From: Flavobacteriales bacterium
Lineage (GTDB): Bacteria > Bacteroidota > Bacteroidia > Flavobacteriales_D > Crocinitomicaceae
Assembly: GCA_018883325.1 (NCBI GenBank)
Contig: VEQH01000046.1
Span: 1 to 36,610 of the forward strand
Reading direction: 5' to 3'
DNA length: 36,610 bases
The notes below the pieces were generated by a model, which saw only the letters and a list, made by a program, of their open reading frames with translations, was not told the DNA's origin and made no database searches. Shown here one piece after another: positions 16,558 to 24,367 of this stretch; positions within the stretch are counted from its first letter, which is position 1; every line of letters begins with the position of its first letter. Both the position numbers and the translations under genes were made by a program.

Positions 16558-17424
16558 ATGATTTCTACGCCACTCAAACTTAACGACGAATTACCGTTGA
16601 CTTGCTCTCGAACTGGAACTTGCTGCCATGGAAAACAAGTTTTTTTGAACCCTTGGGAATTAGCTTGTTTGGCAAAAGAGAAACAGATTCCTGTTCAAAC
16701 TTTTAGCGAGTTGTATTGTGATTTCGGAGGAATTTTATTGCGTTTTGATGGAAAAAAAGATAAAAATGGATTTCCTGCTTGTAGTCAATACATTGATGGT
16801 TTTGGATGCAGCGTTCATCAAGGTCGTTCCTTAGCGTGTCGATTGTTTCCTTTAGGAAGACAAATACAAAATGGAGAAGCAAATTATATTTATGAAGGAA
16901 CAAGCTTCCCTTGTTTAAATGGCTGTCCGGAAGTACTAAATTTACCTCGATTAAGTGTGAGGAAATATCTAATTGGTCAAGAAACTTCAATCTTTGAAAA
17001 AGCACAAGATGCTTACTTGGAAGTGGTTCAAAACCTAGCAGATATTGCTTTTGAACTTCTTTTGGATACAGGATTGGTGGGAACAGGAGAAACAAAAACA
17101 CTTCAAACTTGGAGGAAACTTGGAAGTACTTCACCGAATAATTTAGCACTACAAATTGGCAAAGAATGGTTGGATGCTTTACTCTTTCCTGACTTTGATT
17201 GCAACAGGGAAAATGTCATAGAATTCATTTCTCAACACAATGAAAAACTGCAACAATTAGCGCAAGATAAATTCGCCGAGCTGAACAATTTTGATGAAAT
17301 TCAGGCTGCTTCTGTTCAAATGATGCGCATTGCGTTGTATTTGGCAAAAGCTGTTGGAGCAAATCCAGAAATTCTTGCTGAATACTGGGTAGAAATTGCT
17401 AAAGAAAATGGTGCTTGCGAATAA
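16558..17424 (+). CDS. YkgJ-family cysteine-cluster protein
   Basis: 288 residues, cytoplasmic. Conserved cysteines come in two sets: C16 with C22-C23 in the TCSRTGTCCHG start, and the ACSQY, FGCSVHQGRSLACRLFPLG segment (about residues 78-104), with a further FPCLNGCPE pair. This is the CxxxCC / C-x5-HxxRPxxCRxFP-type pattern of YkgJ (UPF0153) proteins, which are thought to bind zinc or an iron-sulfur cluster; the function is not established. The C-terminal half is helical. It is divergent from glpK. A TAACCTTTG, one base longer than the -7 consensus, lies 17 bases before the start. Confidence 0.85.
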   Translation: MISTPLKLNDELPLTCSRTGTCCHGKQVFLNPWELACLAKEKQIPVQTFSELYCDFGGILLRFDGKKDKNGFPACSQYIDGFGCSVHQGRSLACRLFPLGRQIQNGEANYIYEGTSFPCLNGCPEVLNLPRLSVRKYLIGQETSIFEKAQDAYLEVVQNLADIAFELLLDTGLVGTGETKTLQTWRKLGSTSPNNLALQIGKEWLDALLFPDFDCNRENVIEFISQHNEKLQQLAQDKFAELNNFDEIQAASVQMMRIALYLAKAVGANPEILAEYWVEIAKENGACE

Positions 17425-17487
17425 TAGAACTTGTTTAAAATTCAATTGTCCGTTTAAAACATTATTTTCTTACTAAATTGTATTTAT

Positions 17488-17545
17488 TTGTCACTTTTTT
17501 TGACAATATGACAGCGAGTTAATGGTCAATTCAACCAAAATGTCA
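17488..17545. promoter_or_regulatory. Cluster of TGTCA/TGACA half-sites upstream of dnaK
   Basis: TTGTCA and TGACAA form a perfect inverted repeat with a 7-base spacer (17488-17506). A further TGACA is at 17509-17513 and a TGTCA at 17541-17545. No CIRCE element was found. It could be an operator for dnaK, but half-sites this short can arise by chance. Confidence 0.35.
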
Positions 17546-17618
17546 CAGTTTTCATATTAATTTTCAATGGCATATAAATTGACTTTCCGCTATCGTCAAA
17601 TTGAAAATATAATTTAAA

Positions 17619-19520
17619 ATGGGAAAAATAATTGGAATCGACTTAGGAACAACAAACTCATGTGTTTCTGTCATGGAAGGAAATCAACCGGTTGTAATTG
17701 AAAATTCAGAAGGTAAAAGAACAACTCCATCCGTAGTAGCATTTGTTGATGGTGGAGAGCGTAAAGTGGGAGATCCTGCAAAACGTCAAGCAATCACCAA
17801 TCCAACAAAAACGATTAGCTCAATCAAACGTTTCATGGGAACAAGTTTTGATGAGTCTAACAAAGAAATCGCACGTATGCCTTACAAAGTTGTGAAAGGC
17901 GACAACAATACTCCACGTGTGCAAATCGACGACCGTCAATATTCACCGCAGGAAATTTCAGCAATGATTCTTCAAAAAATGAAAAAAACTGCTGAAGATT
18001 ATTTAGGTCAAGAAGTTACTGAAGCAGTTGTTACTGTTCCTGCATACTTCAACGATTCGCAACGCCAAGCAACTAAAGAAGCAGGTGAAATCGCTGGATT
18101 AACAATCAAAAGAATCATCAACGAACCAACAGCTGCAGCTTTAGCTTACGGTTTAGATAAAAAAGGAGTAGATCAAAAAATAGTTGTTTTCGACTTCGGT
18201 GGTGGTACACATGACGTTTCAGTTCTAGAATTAGGTGACGGTGTATTTGAAGTATTGTCAACTGACGGTGACACGCACTTAGGTGGTGACGACGTGGATG
18301 AGGCAATCATCAAATGGTTAGCTGACGAATTTAAAAATGATGAAGGTTTAGACTTACGTCAAGATCCAATGGCTTTACAACGTTTGAAAGAAGCTGCAGA
18401 AAAAGCTAAAATTGAATTGTCTTCAACAACTTCTTCTGAGATCAACTTACCTTACATTATGCCAGTAAATGGTATTCCAAAACACTTAGTTAGAACATTA
18501 ACTCGTGCGAAATTCGAGCAATTGATTTCTGAAATCGTTGAAAGAACTATCGCTCCTTGTCGTTCAGCTTTGAAAAATGCAGGTTTATCTCCATCTGATA
18601 TTAACGAAGTGATTTTAGTGGGAGGTTCAACACGTATTCCAATCATTCAAGATGCTGTAGAACGTTTCTTCGGAAAAGCACCTTCAAAAGGAGTAAATCC
18701 TGACGAAGTAGTAGCAATCGGAGCTGCAATTCAAGGTGGTGTATTGACTGGTGAAGTAAAAGATGTATTGTTATTAGACGTTATTCCTTTATCGGTTGGT
18801 ATCGAAACAATGGGAGGTGTGATGACGAAATTAATCGACGCAAACACAACTATTCCAACTAAAAAATCTGAAACATTCTCAACAGCATCTGACAACCAAC
18901 CATCTGTGGACATTCATGTTCTTCAAGGTGAGCGTTCAATGGCTGCTGACAATAAAACACTTGGAAGATTCCAATTGACAGATATTCCACCAGCACCAAG
19001 AGGAGTTCCTCAAATCGAAGTAACTTTCGATATCGATGCTAACGGAATCATGAACATTTCTGCGAAAGATAAAGGAACAGGAAAACAACAATCTATCAAA
19101 ATTGAAGCATCTTCAGGATTGTCTGACGAAGAAATCCAAAGAATGAAAGCTGAAGCTGAAGCAAATGCAGAAGCTGACAAGAAGAAAAAAGAAGAAGTAG
19201 AGTTAATCAACAAAGCGGATTCAACAATCTTCCAAACGGAGCGTCAATTGAAAGAATACGGAGATAAAATTCCAGCAGACAAAAAACAACCAATCGAAGA
19301 TGCATTAGCAGAATTGAAAAAAGAGTTTGAAGCTCGCAACATCGCGAACTTAGAGCCTGCAATGGAAAAATTAAACAATGTATTCCAAGCTGCTTCTCAG
19401 GATATGTACAATGCTGCTAACGCGAACGGTGGTGCACAAGGTGGTGCAGAAAATGCACAATCAACAAACCCACAAGACGAAGTTACAGATGTAGATTTCG
19501 AAGAAGTAAAAGAAAAATAA
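17619..19520 (+). CDS. dnaK: Molecular chaperone DnaK (Hsp70)
   Basis: 633 residues, full length. ATP-driven chaperone that binds unfolded segments with DnaJ and GrpE. The nucleotide-binding domain starts with [11 protein letters not shown], followed by [16 protein letters not shown], a [13 protein letters not shown] phosphate loop and VGGSTRIP. The linker [11 protein letters not shown] is near residue 380; the substrate-binding beta domain, lid helices and the acidic [12 protein letters not shown] tail follow. It stands alone: dnaJ and grpE are not adjacent. Codon choice is more regular than in neighbours, as expected for a highly expressed gene. A strong terminator follows. Confidence 0.97.
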   Translation: MGKIIGIDLGTTNSCVSVMEGNQPVVIENSEGKRTTPSVVAFVDGGERKVGDPAKRQAITNPTKTISSIKRFMGTSFDESNKEIARMPYKVVKGDNNTPRVQIDDRQYSPQEISAMILQKMKKTAEDYLGQEVTEAVVTVPAYFNDSQRQATKEAGEIAGLTIKRIINEPTAAALAYGLDKKGVDQKIVVFDFGGGTHDVSVLELGDGVFEVLSTDGDTHLGGDDVDEAIIKWLADEFKNDEGLDLRQDPMALQRLKEAAEKAKIELSSTTSSEINLPYIMPVNGIPKHLVRTLTRAKFEQLISEIVERTIAPCRSALKNAGLSPSDINEVILVGGSTRIPIIQDAVERFFGKAPSKGVNPDEVVAIGAAIQGGVLTGEVKDVLLLDVIPLSVGIETMGGVMTKLIDANTTIPTKKSETFSTASDNQPSVDIHVLQGERSMAADNKTLGRFQLTDIPPAPRGVPQIEVTFDIDANGIMNISAKDKGTGKQQSIKIEASSGLSDEEIQRMKAEAEANAEADKKKKEEVELINKADSTIFQTERQLKEYGDKIPADKKQPIEDALAELKKEFEARNIANLEPAMEKLNNVFQAASQDMYNAANANGGAQGGAENAQSTNPQDEVTDVDFEEVKEK

Positions 19521-19537
19521 TTTTTTCATAAATAAGT

Positions 19538-19577
19538 AAAAAGCACTTGTTGAATATTCAGCAAGTGCTTTTTTTTT
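19538..19577 (+). terminator. Terminator of dnaK
   Basis: AAAAGCACTTG and CAAGTGCTTTT pair, continued by TGAA and TTCA around a short AT loop, and followed by a long T run. Confidence 0.88.
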
Positions 19578-19606
19578 GTTCGAATAATGAGAATAGGTAA
19601 TTATTC

Positions 19607-21055
19607 TTAACTGGAAATTTTCATCTTCAAAGTGATATCTCCAATATTGTAAGAATAAACTGAGGCTGGTAAAAATGACAACTGAATATCATCTACTTTT
19701 TTCACTCCAGCATTATCAATTGAGGTAACCAAAGCTGATTTAAATGAATGGGTTTTACAAAATTCCAACAAACTATTTAGCTCTTTTGTCTTTTCAAAAT
19801 AACGATTACTCCATTTAATTTCTACGGCCCAAACAGGTTTGAAATTTCTATCATCAACCAAAACTAAATCAACTTCACCTTCTCGTCTTCCGTCTTTCCA
19901 TCTAGCATAGGTTAAATCTAAATTTTCGCGATGCATCCATTGAGAAAGTACAGCGGTTTCTACCATATTCCCCATTTCACTATCCGTTTCAGAAATTGGC
20001 GAAAATAAGGCTGTTCGTAGCGATGGATTTGTGAGGTAAACTTTAAAATTTGTAACACGTTTGAGTCGTTTTGCATTCACGTCAACTTTGTTCAATACCT
20101 TAATTAGGAAAGCAGCTTCTAAGTATTCAAGGTATTTTCTTAAAGTATCTTTCTGAATTCCACTTTCCCTTGACATTGATTCATACGAAAACTCATTTCC
20201 TGTATTATAGGCGATGTAAGTGAAAAATCTATTTAATTCTTGAACATCTTTAATTCCATATAAACTTGGTAAATCGCGCAAAAGAACTTTGTCAACGATG
20301 TCATTTTTCACATACCTTCCCATATCACTTTGAATTTTTTCAGATAAAACGACTTCTGGATATCCACCAAAATTCAAATAATTTACAAATTCCTTATTGA
20401 GTACTTTAATATCATGTGTCAAGCAATAAGGAATTGATTTCTCACCATATACAATTGATCCATTGTAAATTAAATGATTCATTTTTTTTAAATGAATATA
20501 TTCTTGAAAAGTCAATGGCGGTAACATAAAGTCAGTAAATCTTCCAGCGCCACTTTCTGTACTATGCCATTTTAAGGCAGCGGCAGCAGATCCTGAAACT
20601 ATAAATTTTGTATTTGGGAAAGTATCAACCATTATTTTTAAATGACGTTCCCAATCCTTCAAATATTGTATTTCATCAAAAAACACATAGCATCCATTTA
20701 AATTCTCAAGGTTAAGTGCATTTTTACAAAGTGACAATATATCGTCTAAACTCAAATGCACATAAATAGGATTATCAATTCCTACAAAGAAAATTTGTTG
20801 TGAATTAACTTGTTCTTTCAATAACTGATCGATACTATGAAACAACAAAACCGTTTTTCCAACACGTCTCGGTCCCATTAAAACCACAGATCTTTTTATT
20901 GACTTTTCTTTAACATAAGGAAAAAACAAATCGAAATACAAACGTCTTGACATGTTTCTATATGTTTCAGGTATTTCGTTTGTTACCCACCAAGGATTCT
21001 CATAACGTAAACGCTCGATTATTTTCGCTGTTGGAATAAGATTTAAATTCCCCAT
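19607..21055 (-). CDS. AAA+ ATPase with a DUF4143 C-terminus
   Basis: 482 residues. Walker A is GPRRVGKT at 61-68 and Walker B is VFFDEIQ at 124-130, followed by a sensor-like IVSGSAA strand; this is the AAA_14 domain. GRFTDFMLPPLTFQEY follows in the lid region. A winged-helix segment lies at about 285-330, and the C-terminal DUF4143 part holds D396, E412-x-K414, a PD-(D/E)xK-like arrangement. Such genes occur as single, mobile accessory copies in bacteria and archaea; the function is unknown and nuclease activity is unproven. It is a monocistron with its own -7 box. Confidence 0.88.
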   Translation of the reverse strand: MGNLNLIPTAKIIERLRYENPWWVTNEIPETYRNMSRRLYFDLFFPYVKEKSIKRSVVLMGPRRVGKTVLLFHSIDQLLKEQVNSQQIFFVGIDNPIYVHLSLDDILSLCKNALNLENLNGCYVFFDEIQYLKDWERHLKIMVDTFPNTKFIVSGSAAAALKWHSTESGAGRFTDFMLPPLTFQEYIHLKKMNHLIYNGSIVYGEKSIPYCLTHDIKVLNKEFVNYLNFGGYPEVVLSEKIQSDMGRYVKNDIVDKVLLRDLPSLYGIKDVQELNRFFTYIAYNTGNEFSYESMSRESGIQKDTLRKYLEYLEAAFLIKVLNKVDVNAKRLKRVTNFKVYLTNPSLRTALFSPISETDSEMGNMVETAVLSQWMHRENLDLTYARWKDGRREGEVDLVLVDDRNFKPVWAVEIKWSNRYFEKTKELNSLLEFCKTHSFKSALVTSIDNAGVKKVDDIQLSFLPASVYSYNIGDITLKMKISS

Positions 21056-21072
21056 TTTCTTAATTATTTCTA

Positions 21073-21080
21073 CAAAAATA
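21073..21080 (-). promoter_or_regulatory. -7 box TATTTTTG of the DUF4143 ATPase gene
   Basis: Exact TAnnTTTG match 17 bases before the ATG at 21055. The rest of the 256-base gap (21056-21311) is very AT-rich and contains the repeated phrase GTCTATTTTT (21105 and 21132 region). Confidence 0.5.
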
Positions 21081-21311
21081 ACATAAATAAACAGATTTAA
21101 AACTGTCTATTTTTACATTTTAAGCAATAATAAGTCTATTTTTCACTTTTTACATCCTTATTTCTACAAAAAAGTTTACATTTTTATCACGAATCTTTTT
21201 GTCAAAAGGATTTATAAAAATCTTATTGCGAACTAAAAAATGAATCAATTCTTCACAATTAAACATAAACATGTTGACTTTGTTAAATACATGAATACTT
21301 TTACAGATTAG

Positions 21312-22082
21312 ATGCTTTTTACGACCAAAATCTTCAATGAAAACTCCAGTGAATGGGTAGTGTTTGTTCACGGTGCGGGAGGAAGTTCGGCTGTTTGGCA
21401 CAAGCAAGTGAAGCCATTTTCTGAGAAATTTAATGTGCTATTAGTCGACTTGAGAGGTCACGGTCAATCGAAAATCAAATCAGAATCAAAAAAATACAGT
21501 TTCAAATTAATTGCTACTGATGTTTTGGAAACCTTAAAAGCACATTCAATTGAGAAAGCACATTTTGTTGGTGTTTCTTTGGGTTCAATTATAATAAAAC
21601 AAGTTTATTCCTTGCAACCAAAAATTGTGAAATCAATGGTTTTTGCAGGAGCTGTAGCAGAATTAAATTTTAAGTCGCGTTTACTTTTGAAAATAGGTAG
21701 AGTTTTCAATAACGTTTTACCTTATATGGTTTTGTACAAAATTTTCGCAAGAGTGATGATGCCAAAGAAAAATCATGAGAGGTCACGAAAACTATTTATT
21801 CAAGAAGCAAAAAAACTGATGGATAAAGAATTTAAAAGATGGTTTAAATTGACAGCTCGATTAACAGCATACCTTTCGGAACTTGAAAAAGACAAATCCA
21901 TGATTCCTAAATTGTACATAATGGGTGCAGAAGATCATTTGTTTTTAGCGCCTGTTAAAAAACTCGTTGAAAATGATAAAAACTCAAAGTTATCCGTGAT
22001 TGCAGACTGTGGTCATGTTGTAAATCTCGATAACTCAATTGTTTTTAATGTATTGAGTATTAAATTTATCGAAGAACAATAG
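21312..22082 (+). CDS. Alpha/beta-fold hydrolase
   Basis: 256 residues, cytoplasmic. Oxyanion HGAGGSS at H20-G21, the DLRGHGQS strand-loop near 46-53, nucleophile elbow GVSLG with Ser89, an acid in MGAEDHLF, and the catalytic His in DCGHVVN near the C-terminus. A basic, helical cap lies at about 120-190, with many Lys and Arg. Substrate unknown; the size and layout fit esterases or lipase-like hydrolases of the general family. It is not closely similar to the other hydrolase of the window. A possible promoter is TTG at 21274-21276 with TACTTTTA at 21296-21303 (19-base spacer, one mismatch). Confidence 0.87.
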   Translation: MLFTTKIFNENSSEWVVFVHGAGGSSAVWHKQVKPFSEKFNVLLVDLRGHGQSKIKSESKKYSFKLIATDVLETLKAHSIEKAHFVGVSLGSIIIKQVYSLQPKIVKSMVFAGAVAELNFKSRLLLKIGRVFNNVLPYMVLYKIFARVMMPKKNHERSRKLFIQEAKKLMDKEFKRWFKLTARLTAYLSELEKDKSMIPKLYIMGAEDHLFLAPVKKLVENDKNSKLSVIADCGHVVNLDNSIVFNVLSIKFIEEQ

Positions 22083-22148
22083 ATTTTCTCCTCCTTCATA
22101 ATCATTAATAAAGCATTACTTCTTTTAAACAAAGCCGCAAATTTCAAT

Positions 22149-22156
22149 TAACTTTG
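22149..22156 (+). promoter_or_regulatory. -7 box TAACTTTG before the lipoprotein operon
   Basis: Exact TAnnTTTG match with AATT between it and the ATG at 22161, another candidate leaderless start. Confidence 0.55.
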
Positions 22157-22160
22157 AATT

Positions 22161-22787
22161 ATGAAATGTAATAACGTTTTACTTGTTTTTATTCTTGGAT
22201 TATTAAGCTTAAATACAGCCTGCACTGAAAAACCACAAGCCGTTAAAAACCTTGATGAAATTCGTCCAAAATCAGAAAGTAAACAACGAATCAAACAATA
22301 TACGGAAGCAAAGGATACACTTCTCCCCTACTTAAAAGAATACAATCAAGATTCTGTTTTACTGGAAATTCAACGTATATCGCTACTAGAGCAAAATCAT
22401 TTTATAAATCGATTTCAGCCGCTTAAAAAGTCCGCATTTTTACTTCAACAATCAGATTCAACAGAAAACATAGAACATTTTGCTTGGGAATTTAAAGATT
22501 CTGTCGCTACCAAAAATGCGTTTTATAATTGGTTAGATATAGAAAAATCATCTAAAATACTTTCTTCAAAATCACTTTCAAAACTCTATTTTGTAGCCTT
22601 GATAACAGAAAAACACATTGATTTCTTCTATTCTAACAAGAAAATGGATGTTCCAAAATTGATGCGTTATGTGAAATTCAATAGAAATACTGATATTTAC
22701 AAATACATCATTATTCAAAAAAGAAATTCTAAAGCACTTTGGTATCAATTTGCCGACGAAAAATTAAATTTAATTCCCTCTAAATGA
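22161..22787 (+). CDS. Lipoprotein of unknown function
   Basis: 208 residues. Signal peptide with a lipobox-like NTAC and lipidated Cys21. The mature part is charged and mixed helix/strand, with many Lys and Gln residues and no recognised domain. It is probably anchored in the outer or inner membrane, facing the periplasm. Its stop overlaps the next gene's ATG by 4 bases (ATGA), so the two are made together. No family recognised. Confidence 0.78.
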   Translation: MKCNNVLLVFILGLLSLNTACTEKPQAVKNLDEIRPKSESKQRIKQYTEAKDTLLPYLKEYNQDSVLLEIQRISLLEQNHFINRFQPLKKSAFLLQQSDSTENIEHFAWEFKDSVATKNAFYNWLDIEKSSKILSSKSLSKLYFVALITEKHIDFFYSNKKMDVPKLMRYVKFNRNTDIYKYIIIQKRNSKALWYQFADEKLNLIPSK

Positions 22788-23113
22788 AAATCTTAAATCG
22801 TGGATTTATTAAAATCACTCCTACTCCAACTTTCGTAGATTGGGCAAAATCAGTTGCTGATGAAACACCTTTTTTCGATGCAAATCCTGAATCAACAATC
22901 TATTTAATCGAAGATGATTTTTGGGAAGAAGAAAAAGTGTTAGAAAAAGTTTTCCGTAAAATCGCTAAACAAGAATTTTCAGCATTTGAAGAAAATAAAG
23001 ACAATCACCCTCAATGTATTGATTTAGAACAATTTTACGTTTATTTCACTAGCGAATTTGGTACTTTTGTTTATGACTTACTCAACGATTCTTTGCAATC
23101 CGAGAAAGTTTAG
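22784..23113 (+). CDS. Small acidic cytoplasmic protein of unknown function
   Basis: 109 residues, no signal. Strongly acidic in the middle (IEDDFWEEEKVLEKVF and EENKDNHP). It reads as one compact alpha/beta domain: an N-terminal strand KILNRGFIKITP, central helices, and a final FYVYFTSEFGTFVYDL segment. No known family was identified, though the sequence looks well structured and is plausibly conserved in relatives. It is coupled to the upstream lipoprotein gene by ATGA and followed 23 bases later by another lipoprotein gene. Confidence 0.75.
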   Translation: MKILNRGFIKITPTPTFVDWAKSVADETPFFDANPESTIYLIEDDFWEEEKVLEKVFRKIAKQEFSAFEENKDNHPQCIDLEQFYVYFTSEFGTFVYDLLNDSLQSEKV

Positions 23114-23136
23114 TTTTAGACTCAAAAATCTACCTT

Positions 23137-24240
23137 ATGAAAACCAATTCTTATTTCACATTCAGTTCTCCGTTTTCAGTTTTCAAATTCACACTAATCA
23201 TTTCTATTTTAACGTTGCTTTCTTCTTGCAAGGACAAAAATCCTCCAGCTGATTCTGCTTGTCAACTCGAGGAAATAAAATCCAATTCAACAGTTGAAGG
23301 TTTTGGTATTTTAGCAAAGTTGCCAGGTATTTGGAACGGTTCGGTTTATTCTCCAACACCACTTGGAAGCTTCCCTGAATGGATTGTTGATTTTCGTCCA
23401 ATTTCGGAAGCGCAGGTTTCTGCCAAAAATGAACTTGATTCTTTGAATGATATTTTCATGAGTTTTTTCATCGTAAAGATTGATTGTAGTTACAAAATTG
23501 CATTTCGAAATGGTGGAGGTTTTGCTGGAAATGTTCGTAATTCTTACCTTGTAATTGATAGTGTAAGTGAAACTGCTACAAGTTCTTTTTACCGTTTTGT
23601 TGATCCAATTGCAGGAAAAAACCGCGTATATTCAGACATTACTTTCAAACAAGACAGTTTGATTATGCATACTTACACTAATAAATTCAATACGGTTTCA
23701 ACTCCGCAAACACATATGATTTGGCGTGCCAAACTGAAAGACCAAACAGCGACACAAAATGCGATTACTCATTTTAACTTTCCTCAGAAAAAAGTAGTAA
23801 AGGACTTCACAACAACTTTTGACGGTCGTTCTGAAGCAATTTATTACAACATATCGAATGAACCGTTTCCTGAATCAGCTCAACCATATATCGGAAAATC
23901 AAACGTTACTGTAAATATTACTAATCCATCAAGTATCGATGTAAGTAAAAAAGTACTTATTATTGTTAGCACTCAAGCTCTTTTCAACGGATTTAATTTC
24001 AATGCTGCAAATTTAAAATACCGTTCTCGTTACGTTTTAGTTGGTGCGAAATCAACGACGGGCTTTACTTTCAACAATATGCATCCTGGAACATACTACG
24101 TCAATGCTATTTACGACATAAATGGTGACGGTAATTTTTCTAGTGGAGATTACATCAACAATAATTTTGACGTACCATTAACTTTGAATGCGTCAAGTAT
24201 TGCAAATGCAACTGTGAATGTGAACTTTTTAATTCCGTAG
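23137..24240 (+). CDS. Lipoprotein of unknown function with a C-terminal EF-hand-like loop
   Basis: 367 residues. A long N-terminal region, then a hydrophobic stretch and the lipobox LSSC with lipidated Cys31. Residues about 45-220 form a beta-rich domain with a WNGSVYSPTPLG start, a MIWRAKL strand and no recognised family. The C-terminal ~110 residues form an Ig-like fold with HPGTYYVNAIYDINGDGNFSSGDY; the D-x-N-x-D-G-x-F-x-x-x-D loop resembles the calcium-binding segment of DUF2141/dockerin-like domains. The start could be a few codons later, but ATG at 23137 fits the signal. Last gene of the small operon. Confidence 0.8.
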   Translation: MKTNSYFTFSSPFSVFKFTLIISILTLLSSCKDKNPPADSACQLEEIKSNSTVEGFGILAKLPGIWNGSVYSPTPLGSFPEWIVDFRPISEAQVSAKNELDSLNDIFMSFFIVKIDCSYKIAFRNGGGFAGNVRNSYLVIDSVSETATSSFYRFVDPIAGKNRVYSDITFKQDSLIMHTYTNKFNTVSTPQTHMIWRAKLKDQTATQNAITHFNFPQKKVVKDFTTTFDGRSEAIYYNISNEPFPESAQPYIGKSNVTVNITNPSSIDVSKKVLIIVSTQALFNGFNFNAANLKYRSRYVLVGAKSTTGFTFNNMHPGTYYVNAIYDINGDGNFSSGDYINNNFDVPLTLNASSIANATVNVNFLIP

Positions 24241-24267
24241 AGAAAGATATTTCAATCCAAAATAAGA

Positions 24268-24293
24268 GTTGCAAAACTCGCTACTTGTCGTTA
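24268..24293. repeat. 26-base partial copy of the palindromic repeat arm
   Basis: Identical over 26 bases to 12548-12573. Here it follows GA, so that GAGTT-GCAA-AACTC makes a small perfect hairpin (24266-24279). The rest of the 121-bp element is absent. Confidence 0.7.
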
Positions 24294-24316
24294 GATTTCT
24301 GTAAAATTTACGCATA

Positions 24317-24348
24317 AAAAAAACGTCCTATTGCTAAGACGTTTTTTT
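24317..24348. terminator. Bidirectional terminator between the lipoprotein operon and clpC
   Basis: AAAAAAACGTC and GACGTTTTTTT pair around a 10-base loop, with T runs on either strand. It serves the convergent transcripts on both sides. Confidence 0.82.
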
Positions 24349-24367
24349 ATGATTCTAAGCATTTTAC

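Noticed and set aside
17425-17618. CIRCE (HrcA) element before dnaK
   Set aside because: No TTAGCACTC-N9-GAGTGCTAA pattern could be found.
21150-21407. Minus-strand 85-codon frame
   Set aside because: It overlaps the start of the alpha/beta hydrolase, has no recognisable domain, and lies in an AT-rich gap; most likely chance.
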